From assembly GCF_001571085.1 (NCBI RefSeq), contig NZ_BCTC01000001.1, positions 1-64,000 on the forward strand: 64,000 nt of DNA, given 5' to 3'. Origin of the DNA: Azohydromonas lata NBRC 102462 (GTDB taxonomy: Bacteria > Pseudomonadota > Gammaproteobacteria > Burkholderiales > Burkholderiaceae_C). Under the pieces are notes generated by a model. That model saw nothing but the letters and a program-made list of their open reading frames with translations. It did no database searches and was not told the origin of the DNA. Position numbers and translations under genes: made by a program. Shown piece by piece: positions 35,145 through 45,580 of the stretch (the stretch's first letter is position 1; each line of letters opens with the position of its first letter).

Positions 35145-36430
35145 GCGACGCGCTCCTGCACCAGGGGCGCCGGGCCGGCGTCGAAGAAATAGGCCACGCG
35201 CTGGTTGGGCGAAAGGTATTGCTGCGCCTCGCGCGGCAGTTGCGCGGGCTTGAGGCTGCGGCGTATGCCCAGCCCGGGCTCGCGCTCCAGGTCCAGCACC
35301 AGCGCCTCCTCGCGCGGCACGCGCGGGTCGTGCACCAGCACGCGCGGCTTGAGCGGGCGCCCGGCATTGACGCTGGCCACCAGCGCGTAGCGCTCGTCGG
35401 TGAGCTGCACCACCGAGCCCGGCGGGTACACGCCCATCATGCGGACGAAGGCGCCCAACAGTTTTGCGTCGAAACGGGTCTGCCCCTGGGCGAACAGCAG
35501 CGACAGCGCCTCGTGCGGCGTGAGCGCCATGGCCGCCAGCGGCGGGTTGCAAAGGTTGTCGTAGCGGTTGGCCAGGGCGACGATGCGCGCGGCCTGGCTG
35601 AGCTTGGCAAGCTCCAGCCGCTGCGGGAAGCCGCTGCCGTCGGCGAACTCGTGGTGCTGGGCAATCACCAGCAGCGCCCCCGGGTCCAGCGCCATGCGGC
35701 GCCCGTGCACCACGCCCAAGCTGACGTGCTCGCGGTACAGCTTGGTCTCTGCCGCGGTGAAGTGCTCCTGCACGCAGCGCACGCGGTCGGGCAAGTCGAT
35801 CTTGCCGATGTCGTGCAGCAGCGCGCCCTGGCCCAGCGAGAGCAGCGCAGCCTCATTCAGGTTGAGCAGCCGCCCAAGCAGCAGCGACAGCACGGTGACG
35901 TTGAGCGCGTGGGCCGAGGCACGGTCACCCGCGCCCTCGGTGAGCAGCCGTATGCAGCTCTCGGGGTCGGAGAGCATCTGCCGCAGCAGCTCGCCGGTGA
36001 GGTTCTCGGTGTGGCGCCGCGCGGCGTCGGCGTCGCCGCCGCGCAGCAGCTCGCTGGCGTCGCGCCAGCCACGTATGGCTTCGGCGTAGCAGCGCTCGCA
36101 CTGCAGTTGCGCCGAGCGCTGCGCGGCCACGGCCTGGCGGCGCTGGCGCCGAGCGGCCTCGGCCGGCTCTTCCGCCACCGGCGCCACGGTGGGCGCCGGC
36201 GCGGCGGCGGCCACCGGCGCGGGCGCGGAAGCGGCGGCGGGCGAAAGCTCGCTGCGGCTGGGATCCCAGCGCACGCGGCGCAGGCCCAGGCCGCGGATGG
36301 TGGCGATCTGCGCCTCGCTGCTGATGACGAAGCTGCTCAGCGGGAAGGGATGGGCGATCCAGCTCAGGTCGAGCTGGACGAACATGCCCAGCCGCAGGTC
36401 GCGCACGTCAATGGTTTCGGGAAGCGACAT
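35141..36430 (-). CDS. HD-GYP domain protein with DUF3391 N-terminus
   Basis: A 429-residue protein. The N-terminal DUF3391-like domain (DVRDLRLGMFVQLDLSW) is followed by an Ala/Pro-rich linker and an HD-GYP phosphodiesterase domain with LLHDIGKIDLP and IAQHHEFADGSGFPQ. The GYP tripeptide is GFP here, so the name-giving Tyr is Phe; the metal-binding His/Asp residues remain. It likely degrades c-di-GMP. It is the first gene of the operon with the GGDQF/EAL protein (4-nt overlap) and is preceded by a FliA-like promoter. Confidence 0.93.
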   Translation of the reverse strand: MSLPETIDVRDLRLGMFVQLDLSWIAHPFPLSSFVISSEAQIATIRGLGLRRVRWDPSRSELSPAAASAPAPVAAAAPAPTVAPVAEEPAEAARRQRRQAVAAQRSAQLQCERCYAEAIRGWRDASELLRGGDADAARRHTENLTGELLRQMLSDPESCIRLLTEGAGDRASAHALNVTVLSLLLGRLLNLNEAALLSLGQGALLHDIGKIDLPDRVRCVQEHFTAAETKLYREHVSLGVVHGRRMALDPGALLVIAQHHEFADGSGFPQRLELAKLSQAARIVALANRYDNLCNPPLAAMALTPHEALSLLFAQGQTRFDAKLLGAFVRMMGVYPPGSVVQLTDERYALVASVNAGRPLKPRVLVHDPRVPREEALVLDLEREPGLGIRRSLKPAQLPREAQQYLSPNQRVAYFFDAGPAPLVQERVA

Positions 36431-36503
36431 CGGGAAAACGGACTGCCAAAAGACCGCCAAGGCCCCGTGAAAACCCACGGGACACCTGGAGCTGCATCGT
36501 TCT

Positions 36504-36530
36504 ATGTCGGCACTACTTCAGCAGACTTGA
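36504..36530 (-). promoter_or_regulatory. FliA (sigma-28)-type promoter of the c-di-GMP operon
   Basis: On the minus strand TCAAGTCT is followed after 11 nt by GCCGACAT. This is close to the flagellar sigma-28 consensus TAAAGTTT-N11-GCCGATAA and includes the invariant-like GCCGA. It lies about 75 nt upstream of the HD-GYP ATG. A hairpin (CCCGTG/CACGGG, 36464-36481) sits in the leader. It suggests expression with late flagellar or chemotaxis genes. Confidence 0.6.
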
Positions 36531-36589
36531 GTCGGGTCAAGAAAAACACCGCGCGCGAACCCGGCAGACGCCACCGCCTGAGCGCCGCG

Positions 36590-37024
36590 TCAGCGCTGTA
36601 TGCGGGTGGACAGGACGATGGCCGAGGTGGTGCGCTCCACGCCGTCGAGCGCGCCTATGCGGTCGATGAGCGCGTCGAGCTCGCCTATGGACGCCGCCGC
36701 CAGCACGGCGATGAAGTCGAAGGGGCCGCTCACCGAATGCAGCAGCCGCACCTGCGGCACGCGGCGCAGCGCCGCCTCTATGGCGCCGCCCTGCTTGGGC
36801 GCGGCGGTGATGAACACGTGCGCGCGCACCAGGGCGCTTTCGGCCTCCTCGTCCACCACCACCGTGTAGCCGGCCACCACGCGGCGGCGCTCCAGGCGCT
36901 GCAGGCGGCTTTGCACCGTGGTGCGCGACAGGCCGAGCTTGCGTCCGAGCTCGGCGGTGCTGGCGCGGGCGTTCTCGCGCAGCAGCGCCAGCAGGGCGTG
37001 GTCCACGTCGTCGATGTCGGCCAT
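36590..37024 (-). CDS. Lrp/AsnC family transcriptional regulator
   Basis: A 144-residue regulator. The N-terminal HTH is VDHALLALLRENARAS and LGRKLGLSRTTVQSRLQRLE, followed by an AsnC/RAM ligand domain with SVSGPFDFIAVLAA. It is transcribed divergently from a saccharopine-dehydrogenase-like gene 121 nt away, its likely target. An amino acid such as lysine may be the effector, by inference from that neighbour. Confidence 0.93.
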   Translation of the reverse strand: MADIDDVDHALLALLRENARASTAELGRKLGLSRTTVQSRLQRLERRRVVAGYTVVVDEEAESALVRAHVFITAAPKQGGAIEAALRRVPQVRLLHSVSGPFDFIAVLAAASIGELDALIDRIGALDGVERTTSAIVLSTRIQR

Positions 37025-37145
37025 GCGCCGATTGTGCTCGGCAAAGCGCCGAAATGGCGACGACGCTTCGTCGTGCCGGGGGCTGCGTTCTGCGGCAGGG
37101 CGCGCCACGATGGCTGCACAAATTTCCCTTCCAGGAGGACGCGCG

Positions 37146-38282
37146 ATGAAGGACGTTCTGGTTCTGGGCGCCGGCCGCATCGGCCGGGTGATGGCGCAAC
37201 TGCTGGCCGACTCCGGCGACTACGTGGTGACGCTGGCCGACCGCCACGCCGGTGCGCTGCAGGACTTCGGCCCGCCCTCGCTGCGCCGGCACACGCTGCA
37301 GCTGGACGCCGCCGACCCCGCCGCGCTGGCCGCGGCGCTGCAGGGCCGCTTCGCGGTGCTCAACGCCTTTCCCTTCGACTGCGCCGCCACCGTGGCCGAG
37401 GCCGCGCGCGCCGCGGGCGTGCACTACCTGGACCTCACCGAGGACGTGGCCGCCACGCGCCGCATCAAGGCGCTGGCGCAGGACGCCGCCACCGCCTTCA
37501 TTCCCCAATGCGGCCTGGCCCCGGGCTTCGTTTCCATCGCCGCGGCCGACCTGGCCGGGCGCTTCGAGCAACTGCAAACCCTGAAGCTGCGCGTGGGGGC
37601 GCTTCCGCTCTACCCCAGCAACGCCCTGGACTACAACCTGACCTGGAGCACCGAGGGGCTGATCAACGAGTACATCCAGCCCTGCGAGGCCATCGTGGAC
37701 GGCCGCCGCGCCGAGGTGGCGGCGCTGGAGGGGCTGGAGCAGTTCAGCCTGGAAGGCACGCGCTACGAGGCGTTCAACACCTCCGGCGGGCTGGGGACGC
37801 TGTGCGACACCTGGGAAGGCCGCGTGCGCGAGCTCAACTACCGCAGCATCCGCTACCCCGGCCACGGCCAGCTCATGAAGGCCCTGCTCAACGACCTGCG
37901 CCTGCGCGAGCGCCCCGCCCTGCTCAAGGACATCTTCGAGCACGCCATCCCCGCCACGCAGCAGGACGTGGTCGTCATCTTCGTCACCGCCACCGGCTGG
38001 TGCGACGGGCGGCTGACGCAGCACAGCCTCTCGCGCCGCGTGCTGGGCCGTTGGGCCGGCCGCGAGCCGCGCAGCGCCATCCAGATCACCACCGCCGGCA
38101 GTGCCTGCGCCGTGCTGGACCTGCTGGCCCAGGGCCGGCTGCCGCAGCAGGGTTTCATCCGCCAGGAACAGATCGCGCTGGCCGACTTCCTGGGCAACCG
38201 CTTCGGCCTGGTTTACGCCGACCCGGCGGCCGACGGCGGCGAGGCGCCGCAGACGCCCTCGCCCCTGCCGCTGGCGGCGTGA
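37146..38282 (+). CDS. Saccharopine dehydrogenase-like NAD(P) oxidoreductase
   Basis: A 378-residue enzyme with an N-terminal Rossmann fold (VLVLGAGRIGRVMAQLLA) and the saccharopine dehydrogenase catalytic-domain pattern CGLAPGFVSIAAADL, NLTWSTEGLINEYIQPC and YEAFNTSGGLGTLCDTW. Members act on amino acids at or after the saccharopine/lysine node. The divergent Lrp regulator supports a role in amino acid catabolism, probably lysine. The exact reaction is not determined by sequence. Confidence 0.88.
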   Translation: MKDVLVLGAGRIGRVMAQLLADSGDYVVTLADRHAGALQDFGPPSLRRHTLQLDAADPAALAAALQGRFAVLNAFPFDCAATVAEAARAAGVHYLDLTEDVAATRRIKALAQDAATAFIPQCGLAPGFVSIAAADLAGRFEQLQTLKLRVGALPLYPSNALDYNLTWSTEGLINEYIQPCEAIVDGRRAEVAALEGLEQFSLEGTRYEAFNTSGGLGTLCDTWEGRVRELNYRSIRYPGHGQLMKALLNDLRLRERPALLKDIFEHAIPATQQDVVVIFVTATGWCDGRLTQHSLSRRVLGRWAGREPRSAIQITTAGSACAVLDLLAQGRLPQQGFIRQEQIALADFLGNRFGLVYADPAADGGEAPQTPSPLPLAA

Positions 38283-38589
38283 GCCCGTGGCCGCGGCATC
38301 CACACCCCGGCCAGCCGCGGCCATCTTCAATTGGCGCTTGAAAGTGCCCAAGGTCATTGCCTTGGCATCCACAGGCCATCTCGCCCCGTTGCAGGCGCTC
38401 GCAGGCGCCCATCCCTGGCCTACCAGCAGGCGCCATATGGCCTACGACTTGATTTAAGGCATGTGCGCATTGCGCACAAATCCGCCTGCAGCCCCGCGAC
38501 AGCGCGGCGGCCACTCTCTACATTCCGGGTACTGAATTGCACATGACGGCGGGCCACGCAGCCCGCCGCAACCCCCGGAGACCCGCAGC
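38283..38589. other. Intergenic region upstream of the IclR-pobA cluster
   Basis: 307 nt without a gene. It holds a bulged hairpin TGCCCAAGG/CCTTGGCA (about 38347-38369) that may mark the end of the preceding transcript, and a 17-nt palindrome near 38470. A -10-like TACATT lies at 38519-38524, about 65 nt before the IclR ATG. No other element is clear. Confidence 0.5.
38462..38478 (+). promoter_or_regulatory. 17-nt palindrome, probable IclR operator
   Basis: TGTGCGCA-T-TGCGCACA is a perfect 8-bp inverted repeat with a one-base centre, 111 nt before the IclR gene that precedes pobA. IclR regulators bind palindromes of this size, so autoregulation or pobA control is plausible. The assignment rests on symmetry and position only. 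Confidence 0.5.
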
Positions 38590-40678
<2,089 letters not shown>

Positions 40679-40733
40679 GCCGCAGGCGCGAACCCTGCCG
40701 GCTGTGCAGGCCGGCACGGCGACAATGGAGAGC

Positions 40734-40760
40734 GGGCGCCATTTGGGGCGCCCGTTTTTC
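40734..40760 (+). terminator. pobA terminator
   Basis: GGGCGCC (40734-40740) pairs with GGCGCCC (40747-40753), followed by GTTTTTC. It separates pobA from the small ABM-domain gene, which therefore probably has its own transcription start or relies on read-through. Confidence 0.85.
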
Positions 40761-40791
40761 ACTCCCCTCTTGAATTACCGGAGACCCCGCC

Positions 40792-41097
40792 GTGATCCTT
40801 GAACTGGTCGATATCCGCATCCACCCGGGCCAGCAGGCCGCCTTCGACGAGGCGGTGCAGCGCGGGCTGTCCACCGTCATCGGCCCCTTTCCCGGCTGCC
40901 GCGGCTGGAAGGTGAACAAGGGCATCGAATCGGCCGAGCGCTACGTGGTGCAGATCTTCTGGGAGACGCTGGAGGACCACACCGTGCACTTCCGCGGCTC
41001 CGAGGCCTTCGCCGCCTGGCGCGCCATCGTCGGCCCCTTCTTCGCACAGCCGCCGCACGTGGAACATTTCGAGTTCGTGGGCAAGAGCGCGGGCTGA
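40792..41097 (+). CDS. Antibiotic biosynthesis monooxygenase-domain protein
   Basis: A 101-residue, single-domain ABM (dimeric alpha/beta barrel) protein. It begins MILELVDIRIHPGQQAAFDEA, with the WKVNKGIESAERYVVQIFWE core and HTVHFRGSEAF, and ends HVEHFEFVGKSAG. The start is GTG with GGAGA nearby. Members range from quinol monooxygenases to heme-degrading enzymes and stand-alone proteins of unknown role. It lies downstream of pobA after a terminator, so a link to aromatic metabolism is possible but unproven. Confidence 0.85.
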   Translation: MILELVDIRIHPGQQAAFDEAVQRGLSTVIGPFPGCRGWKVNKGIESAERYVVQIFWETLEDHTVHFRGSEAFAAWRAIVGPFFAQPPHVEHFEFVGKSAG

Positions 41098-41151
41098 AGC
41101 CATGCTGCTGCCGCTGCGCAGCGCGCAGGGCGGCGTGAAGCCGGGCCGCCG

Positions 41152-42063
41152 CTAGGCCCTCACCGCCCCCGCCAGCCACAGCAGCGCGGGCGACAGCAGC
41201 ACCAGCGCCAGCGTGGAGACCAGCACCGCGCCCGCCGCGATGGGGCCGTGGGGCGTGAGCCGATCGGCATAGAGGTAGCTGGCCACGGCCACGGGCATGG
41301 CCAGTTGCAGCAGCATCACGCCGGCGGCCAGCGGCGGCAGGCCCATGAGCACGCCCACCAGCAGTCCCGAGGCGGTGCCCACGGCCAGCCGCGTCAGGCC
41401 CACCAGCGCGCCCTGGCGCAAGCCCGCATGCGAGACGGTGACCAGCGCATAGCCCAGGCTCAGCAGCATGAGCGGCACCGTCATGGAGCCCACCAGGCGG
41501 GCGCTGTCCAGCACCGGGGCGGGCAGGCTCCAGCCGGTCCAGCGCAGCGCCATGGCCGCACCCACCGCGAACAGGATGCCGCGCGGCATGCGCGTGCGCT
41601 GCGGCGAGGCGCGCGACAGCACCCACACCGCCACCGTGTGCTGCAGCACCGAGGTGATGGCAAAGGCCGCCACCGCGATGGCCAAGCCTTCCGCCCCGAA
41701 GGCCAGTTGCGCCATGGGCAGGCCCAGGTTGCCGGCGTTGGGCAGCACCGCCGCGGGCAGCAGCCCAAGCACCGGCAGCTTCAGCAGGCGCAGCGCCACG
41801 GCGGCCATGGCGGCCGCCAGGGCGAAGCCCAGCACCGTGGCCGCACCGGCCTGCAGCAGTGCCTGGCCGGACAGCGGCGTGCTCAGCAGCGTGTGGAACA
41901 CCAGCGCGGGCGTGGCGAAGTTGGCCGCCAGCACCGCGATGAACTCGGCCGGGAACGGCTTTTTCTTCCAGGCCCAGTACGACCCCACCGCGGCGCAGGC
42001 CACCACGGGCAGGAGCAGCGCGGCCACGCGCAGGTACAGGGTCAGGCCATCGAGCAGGGTCAT
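41152..42063 (-). CDS. AEC-family (auxin efflux carrier) transporter
   Basis: A 303-residue inner-membrane protein with about ten hydrophobic helices. The family's crossover region LPNAGNLGLPMAQLAFG is in the first half and LQLAMPVAVASYLYA in the second. AEC members export or import small organic acids such as malate or malonate. The start at MTLLDGLTLYLR was chosen at the first helix; a longer frame would reach the tRNA region. The substrate is unknown. A second AEC gene is at 53.8-54.8 kb. Confidence 0.9.
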   Translation of the reverse strand: MTLLDGLTLYLRVAALLLPVVACAAVGSYWAWKKKPFPAEFIAVLAANFATPALVFHTLLSTPLSGQALLQAGAATVLGFALAAAMAAVALRLLKLPVLGLLPAAVLPNAGNLGLPMAQLAFGAEGLAIAVAAFAITSVLQHTVAVWVLSRASPQRTRMPRGILFAVGAAMALRWTGWSLPAPVLDSARLVGSMTVPLMLLSLGYALVTVSHAGLRQGALVGLTRLAVGTASGLLVGVLMGLPPLAAGVMLLQLAMPVAVASYLYADRLTPHGPIAAGAVLVSTLALVLLSPALLWLAGAVRA

Positions 42064-42288
42064 GCGGGGAACTGCGGCAGCCGGGCGGGCGCAACGTTGC
42101 CGGCGCAACGCCTGGGGGCCGCCGGAAGCGGAAATGCGGGAAGCCGATTGTTGTCCGACGACTTTCCCGGCGCGGCTGTGGTCACTGCGTAGCGGCGTGC
42201 CATGCCCACCGGCTGGCACCAGCAGTGCTTTGGGCAAGACAGCGCTTGGGCCGCAATGCGCCAGTGATGTGTCGTCGATGGCATCAAG

Positions 42289-42321
42289 AAAAAAGCCCCG
42301 TGCATCGCTGCGCGGGGCTTT
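42289..42321 (-). terminator. tRNA-Phe terminator
   Basis: AAAGCCCCG (42292-42300) pairs with CGGGGCTTT (42313-42321). On the minus strand the stem is followed by a run of six T. It lies 9 nt after the tRNA CCA end. Confidence 0.88.
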
Positions 42322-42330
42322 CTCTTTGTT

Positions 42331-42406
42331 TGGTGGCCAAGGGCGGAATCGAACCACCGACACGCGGATTTTCAATCCGCTGCTCTACCAACTGAGCTAC
42401 TTGGCC
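42331..42406 (-). tRNA. tRNA-Phe (anticodon GAA)
   Basis: A 76-nt tRNA with an encoded CCA. The acceptor GGCCAAG pairs with CTTGGCC. The D arm is GCTC/GAGC, the anticodon arm GCGGA-TTGAAAA-TCCGC has anticodon GAA, and the T arm is GGTGG-TTCGATT-CCGCC. All stems pair fully. Confidence 0.98.
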
Positions 42407-42418
42407 GTGAAGCTGCGC

Positions 42419-42447
42419 ATTCTAGCAAGGCTTTTTGAAATTTCCAA
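42419..42447 (-). promoter_or_regulatory. tRNA-Phe promoter
   Basis: On the minus strand TTGGAA (complement of 42442-42447) is followed after 17 nt by TAGAAT (complement of 42419-42424). The -10 is also preceded by TGC, an extended -10. The transcript would start a few bases upstream of the tRNA. Confidence 0.8.
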
Positions 42448-42503
42448 GCCCTGAGTGATGAATCTGCTTAAAAAGATTGGAGGACGCCGAAAGAGGCGCC
42501 GCT

Positions 42504-43178
42504 TCAGGCCCCGCCGCGCTTGTTGCGCGTGAGGTCCACGCCCAACTGCTTGAGCTTGCGGTAGAGGTGCGTGCGCTCCAGGCCCGTCTTCTCGGCCACG
42601 CGGGTCATGGAGCCGTTCTCCTTGGCCAAGTGGAACTCGAAGTAGGTCTTCTCGAAGGCGTCGCGCGCCTCGCGCAGCGGGCGGTCGAGCTCGAAGCTGT
42701 GCTCGCTGTTGAGCACGCCGCTCAGGTTCAGCGGCGGCACGGCATGGCCGAAGCTGCCGTTGTCGCCCACCGCGTCCAGCGGCGCCGCCGGGTTGGCACC
42801 GCCCTGGCCCGGCGTGGGCTTGGTCAGGCCCTGCTCCACCGCGCGCAGCAGCTTTTGCAGCGTGATGGGCTTTTCCAGGAAGGCCATCGCGCCAAAGCGC
42901 GTGGCCTCCACGGCCGTGTCTATGGTGCCGTGGCCGCTCATCATGATCACGGGCATGGAGAGCTGGCCGTTGCTGCCCCATTCCTTGAGCAGCGTGATGC
43001 CGTCCACGTCCGGCATCCAGATGTCCAGCAGCACGAGGTCGGGACGCACCTGCTCGCGCAATGCGCGCGCCTGGGCGGCGTTTTCGGCCAGCTCCACGCT
43101 GTGCCCTTCGTCCGTCAGGATTTCCGACAGCAGGGCGCGTATGCCCAGTTCGTCGTCAACTACAAGGATGGTCGCCAT
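42504..43178 (-). CDS. NtrX-like response regulator lacking the AAA+ domain
   Basis: A 224-residue regulator. The receiver domain (VVDDE, phospho-acceptor Asp52 in LLDIWMPDVDG, Lys in FLEKPI) is followed by a Gly/Pro linker and a C-terminal Fis-type HTH (MTRVAEKTGLERTHLYRKLK). The sigma-54 activation AAA+ domain of alpha-proteobacterial NtrX is absent, so it should not activate sigma-54 promoters in the classical way. It lies 22 nt after its kinase gene. A short hairpin and T-run follow. Confidence 0.92.
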   Translation of the reverse strand: MATILVVDDELGIRALLSEILTDEGHSVELAENAAQARALREQVRPDLVLLDIWMPDVDGITLLKEWGSNGQLSMPVIMMSGHGTIDTAVEATRFGAMAFLEKPITLQKLLRAVEQGLTKPTPGQGGANPAAPLDAVGDNGSFGHAVPPLNLSGVLNSEHSFELDRPLREARDAFEKTYFEFHLAKENGSMTRVAEKTGLERTHLYRKLKQLGVDLTRNKRGGA

Positions 43179-43200
43179 GGATGCTCAGTGCGCTCGGCCG

Positions 43201-45513
43201 TCAGGTGGCCGGCGGGAGAGGGGCCGATGCGGCGGCGGCGAGCGCAGCGGACGCAGCGGCGAGATTCGAAAATGATAGCGTCACTTGCGCCCCGCCCGCC
43301 GCGGCGCCGGGCGCATCGCCGCCCGCGCGGTTGGCAATGCGCACCCGTGCGCCGTGCTCGTCGGCAATTTTCTTGACCACCGCCAGCCCAAGCCCCGTGC
43401 CCTTGGTCTTGGTCGTGACGTAGGGCTCGAAGGCGCGCTTGAGCACCTTGTCGGCAAAGCCGGGCCCGTTGTCCAGGATGCGCAGCCGCACCCCGCGCGG
43501 CTCGCCCTGCTCGCCGAGCTGCACGTCGGTGACGATCTGCACCTTGCCTTCGGCCCGCTCGGCCACGGCGTCCAGGGCGTTTTGCAGCAGGTTGTGCACC
43601 ACCTGGCGCAACTGCGTGGCGTCGCCCTGAATCCAAGGCAGCCCCGGCGCGCACTGCACCACCAGCCGCCCCTGCTCCACCGCGTGGCCGTACAGGCCCA
43701 GCACCTCGGCCACCAGCGCATTGAGGTCCAGCGGCGCCAGCCGCGCCGAGGGCAGCCGCGCGTAGTCGCGGAACTCGTTGACGAGCTGCTTCATCGCCTG
43801 CACCTGCGTGACGATGGTGGCCACGGCGCGCACCAGCAGCGACTGGTCGTTGCCCTCCAGCTTGGATTCCAGCCGGTGCTGCAGCCGCTCGGCCGAGAGC
43901 TGTATGGGCGTGAGCGGGTTCTTGATCTCGTGCGCCAGGCGCCGCGCCACCTCGGCCCAAGCGGCCGAGCGCTGCGCGGAGACGACTTCGGAGATGTCGT
44001 CGAACACCACCAGCCGCGCCTCCTGCGGCAGCGTGGCGCCGCGCACCAGCAGCGTCTGGACGTCGGGCTGCTCCGGCCTGTCGGCGGCGGCGGGGTCGCG
44101 GCGCTCGAAGGCGTCCTGCCACTGGCCGCGCTCGCCGGCCTCGGGGCTTTCGGCCAGCAGCTCAAAGCGCTGCCACAGCGCCTGGCCGAACTCCTGCAGC
44201 CCCGGCACGTCCTCCAGCCGCAGGCCGCGACAGGCCTCCAGCGGGGCCTTGAGGATGCGCGTGGCGCCGGGGTTGACGGTGTCGATGCGGCGCTGCTCGT
44301 CGAACACGATCACGCCGGCGGTCATGTTGTCCAGGATGGTCTGCAGGTGCGAGCGGGCGCGCTGCAGTTGCGTGACGCTGGCGTGCGCCTGGGCGCGGGC
44401 CTCGGCCAGTTGCTGCGTCATGTCGGCGAAGGAGCGCGTGAGGCCGCCCAACTCGTCGCGCGAGGCGAACACGGGCTTGGCCGTGAGGTCCCCCGCGGCC
44501 ACTTGGCGCACGCCCTCGGCCAGCAGCAGCAGCGGGCGGGCGAGCTGCTGGCCCAGCGCCGCGGCCAGCAGCACGGCGCCGAACACGGCCAGGATGAGCG
44601 TGAGCGTGAGCGTGCCGATGTACATGCGCCGCAGCCCCTCGCGGGCCAAGGCGCGCTGCTGGTACTCGCGGTAGGCGGCCTGCACGGCCAGGGCTTGGGC
44701 GGTGAGGTTGGGCGGCAGCGGCCGCACGGCCAGCAGCAGACGGTCTTCGCCGGCGAGGGTGATGTCGGTGCGCGGCACGAGCGCCAATGCCCGCACCAGT
44801 GCCGGCGGCGCGCCGGCGACGCCTTCGTCGTCCAGGCCCTCGATCTGGCTGGCCACGCGGGCGCCGCGGGCCTGGCGCAGCAGCGTCGCGCTGGGCCGCG
44901 CCGGGACGATGGCGTTGTGGGCCTCGCCGCCCACGCTCAGCAGCACCTGGCCGGAGGGGCTCACCAGCGCCACCGTCTGCGCCGCGAGCTGTTCGCGCGC
45001 GCGCTCCAGCGACAGCGCCATGGGCACGCCCGGCGTGTCGGCCAGGTGCTCGGCGGCGAACTGCGTCTTGGCCGCCAGGTCGGCCTGCTGCGCGTCCAGC
45101 GTGAGGCGCCCAAGCGCCAGGCCGGCGTTGAGGGCGTTCTCCACGCGGGCGTCGAACCAGATTTCTATGCTGCGCGTGACGAACTGGTAGCTCACCGTGT
45201 AGACCAGCGCCCCGGGCAGCAGGCCCACCAGGGCGAAGATGCCCGCGAGTTTCAAAAGCAGCTTGCTGCCGAACTTGCCGCGGCGCACGCGCAGCGCCAG
45301 GCGCACGGCGGCGACCATGATGGTGGCCGTCAGCAGCACCAGCACCGCCAGGTTGGCGCCGAAGAGCAGGACCCAGTGCCGCTCGTAGAAGCCGTCCGGG
45401 TCGCCCGGATCGGCGCCACTGGTCAGCGTCAGGACGAAACCCGCCACCAGCGCCACGCCGATGAGGGCCACCAGCCCAACCAGCACGCTGGTGCGCCGTG
45501 CCTTGCTGCTCAT
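43201..45513 (-). CDS. NtrY-like membrane sensor histidine kinase
   Basis: A 770-residue kinase. Two N-terminal membrane helices and a third near residues 80-100 are followed by an extracytoplasmic sensor (about 110-290) and another helix. A HAMP (QLARPLLLLAEGVRQVAAG), a PAS (ILDNMTAGVIVFDEQRR), the H box RRLAHEIKNPLTPIQLSAE and an ATPase with NLLQNALDA and LRILDNGPGFAD complete it. Proximity to a NtrX-like regulator and the domain order identify it as NtrY. The ligand is unknown; control of nitrogen or redox responses is typical of the family. Confidence 0.94.
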   Translation of the reverse strand: MSSKARRTSVLVGLVALIGVALVAGFVLTLTSGADPGDPDGFYERHWVLLFGANLAVLVLLTATIMVAAVRLALRVRRGKFGSKLLLKLAGIFALVGLLPGALVYTVSYQFVTRSIEIWFDARVENALNAGLALGRLTLDAQQADLAAKTQFAAEHLADTPGVPMALSLERAREQLAAQTVALVSPSGQVLLSVGGEAHNAIVPARPSATLLRQARGARVASQIEGLDDEGVAGAPPALVRALALVPRTDITLAGEDRLLLAVRPLPPNLTAQALAVQAAYREYQQRALAREGLRRMYIGTLTLTLILAVFGAVLLAAALGQQLARPLLLLAEGVRQVAAGDLTAKPVFASRDELGGLTRSFADMTQQLAEARAQAHASVTQLQRARSHLQTILDNMTAGVIVFDEQRRIDTVNPGATRILKAPLEACRGLRLEDVPGLQEFGQALWQRFELLAESPEAGERGQWQDAFERRDPAAADRPEQPDVQTLLVRGATLPQEARLVVFDDISEVVSAQRSAAWAEVARRLAHEIKNPLTPIQLSAERLQHRLESKLEGNDQSLLVRAVATIVTQVQAMKQLVNEFRDYARLPSARLAPLDLNALVAEVLGLYGHAVEQGRLVVQCAPGLPWIQGDATQLRQVVHNLLQNALDAVAERAEGKVQIVTDVQLGEQGEPRGVRLRILDNGPGFADKVLKRAFEPYVTTKTKGTGLGLAVVKKIADEHGARVRIANRAGGDAPGAAAGGAQVTLSFSNLAAASAALAAAASAPLPPAT

Positions 45514-45580
45514 GTCATGTGTCCCGTGATGCCTGTGGGCTGCCGCCGTGTTGCCGTTGCGCCGAGGTGCCGCAGCCGCC

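Noticed and set aside
42214-42229. Sigma-54-like TGGCAC-N5-GTGCT on the plus strand
   Set aside because: The -12 element is imperfect and no plus-strand gene follows; only the minus-strand tRNA and ntrX lie downstream.
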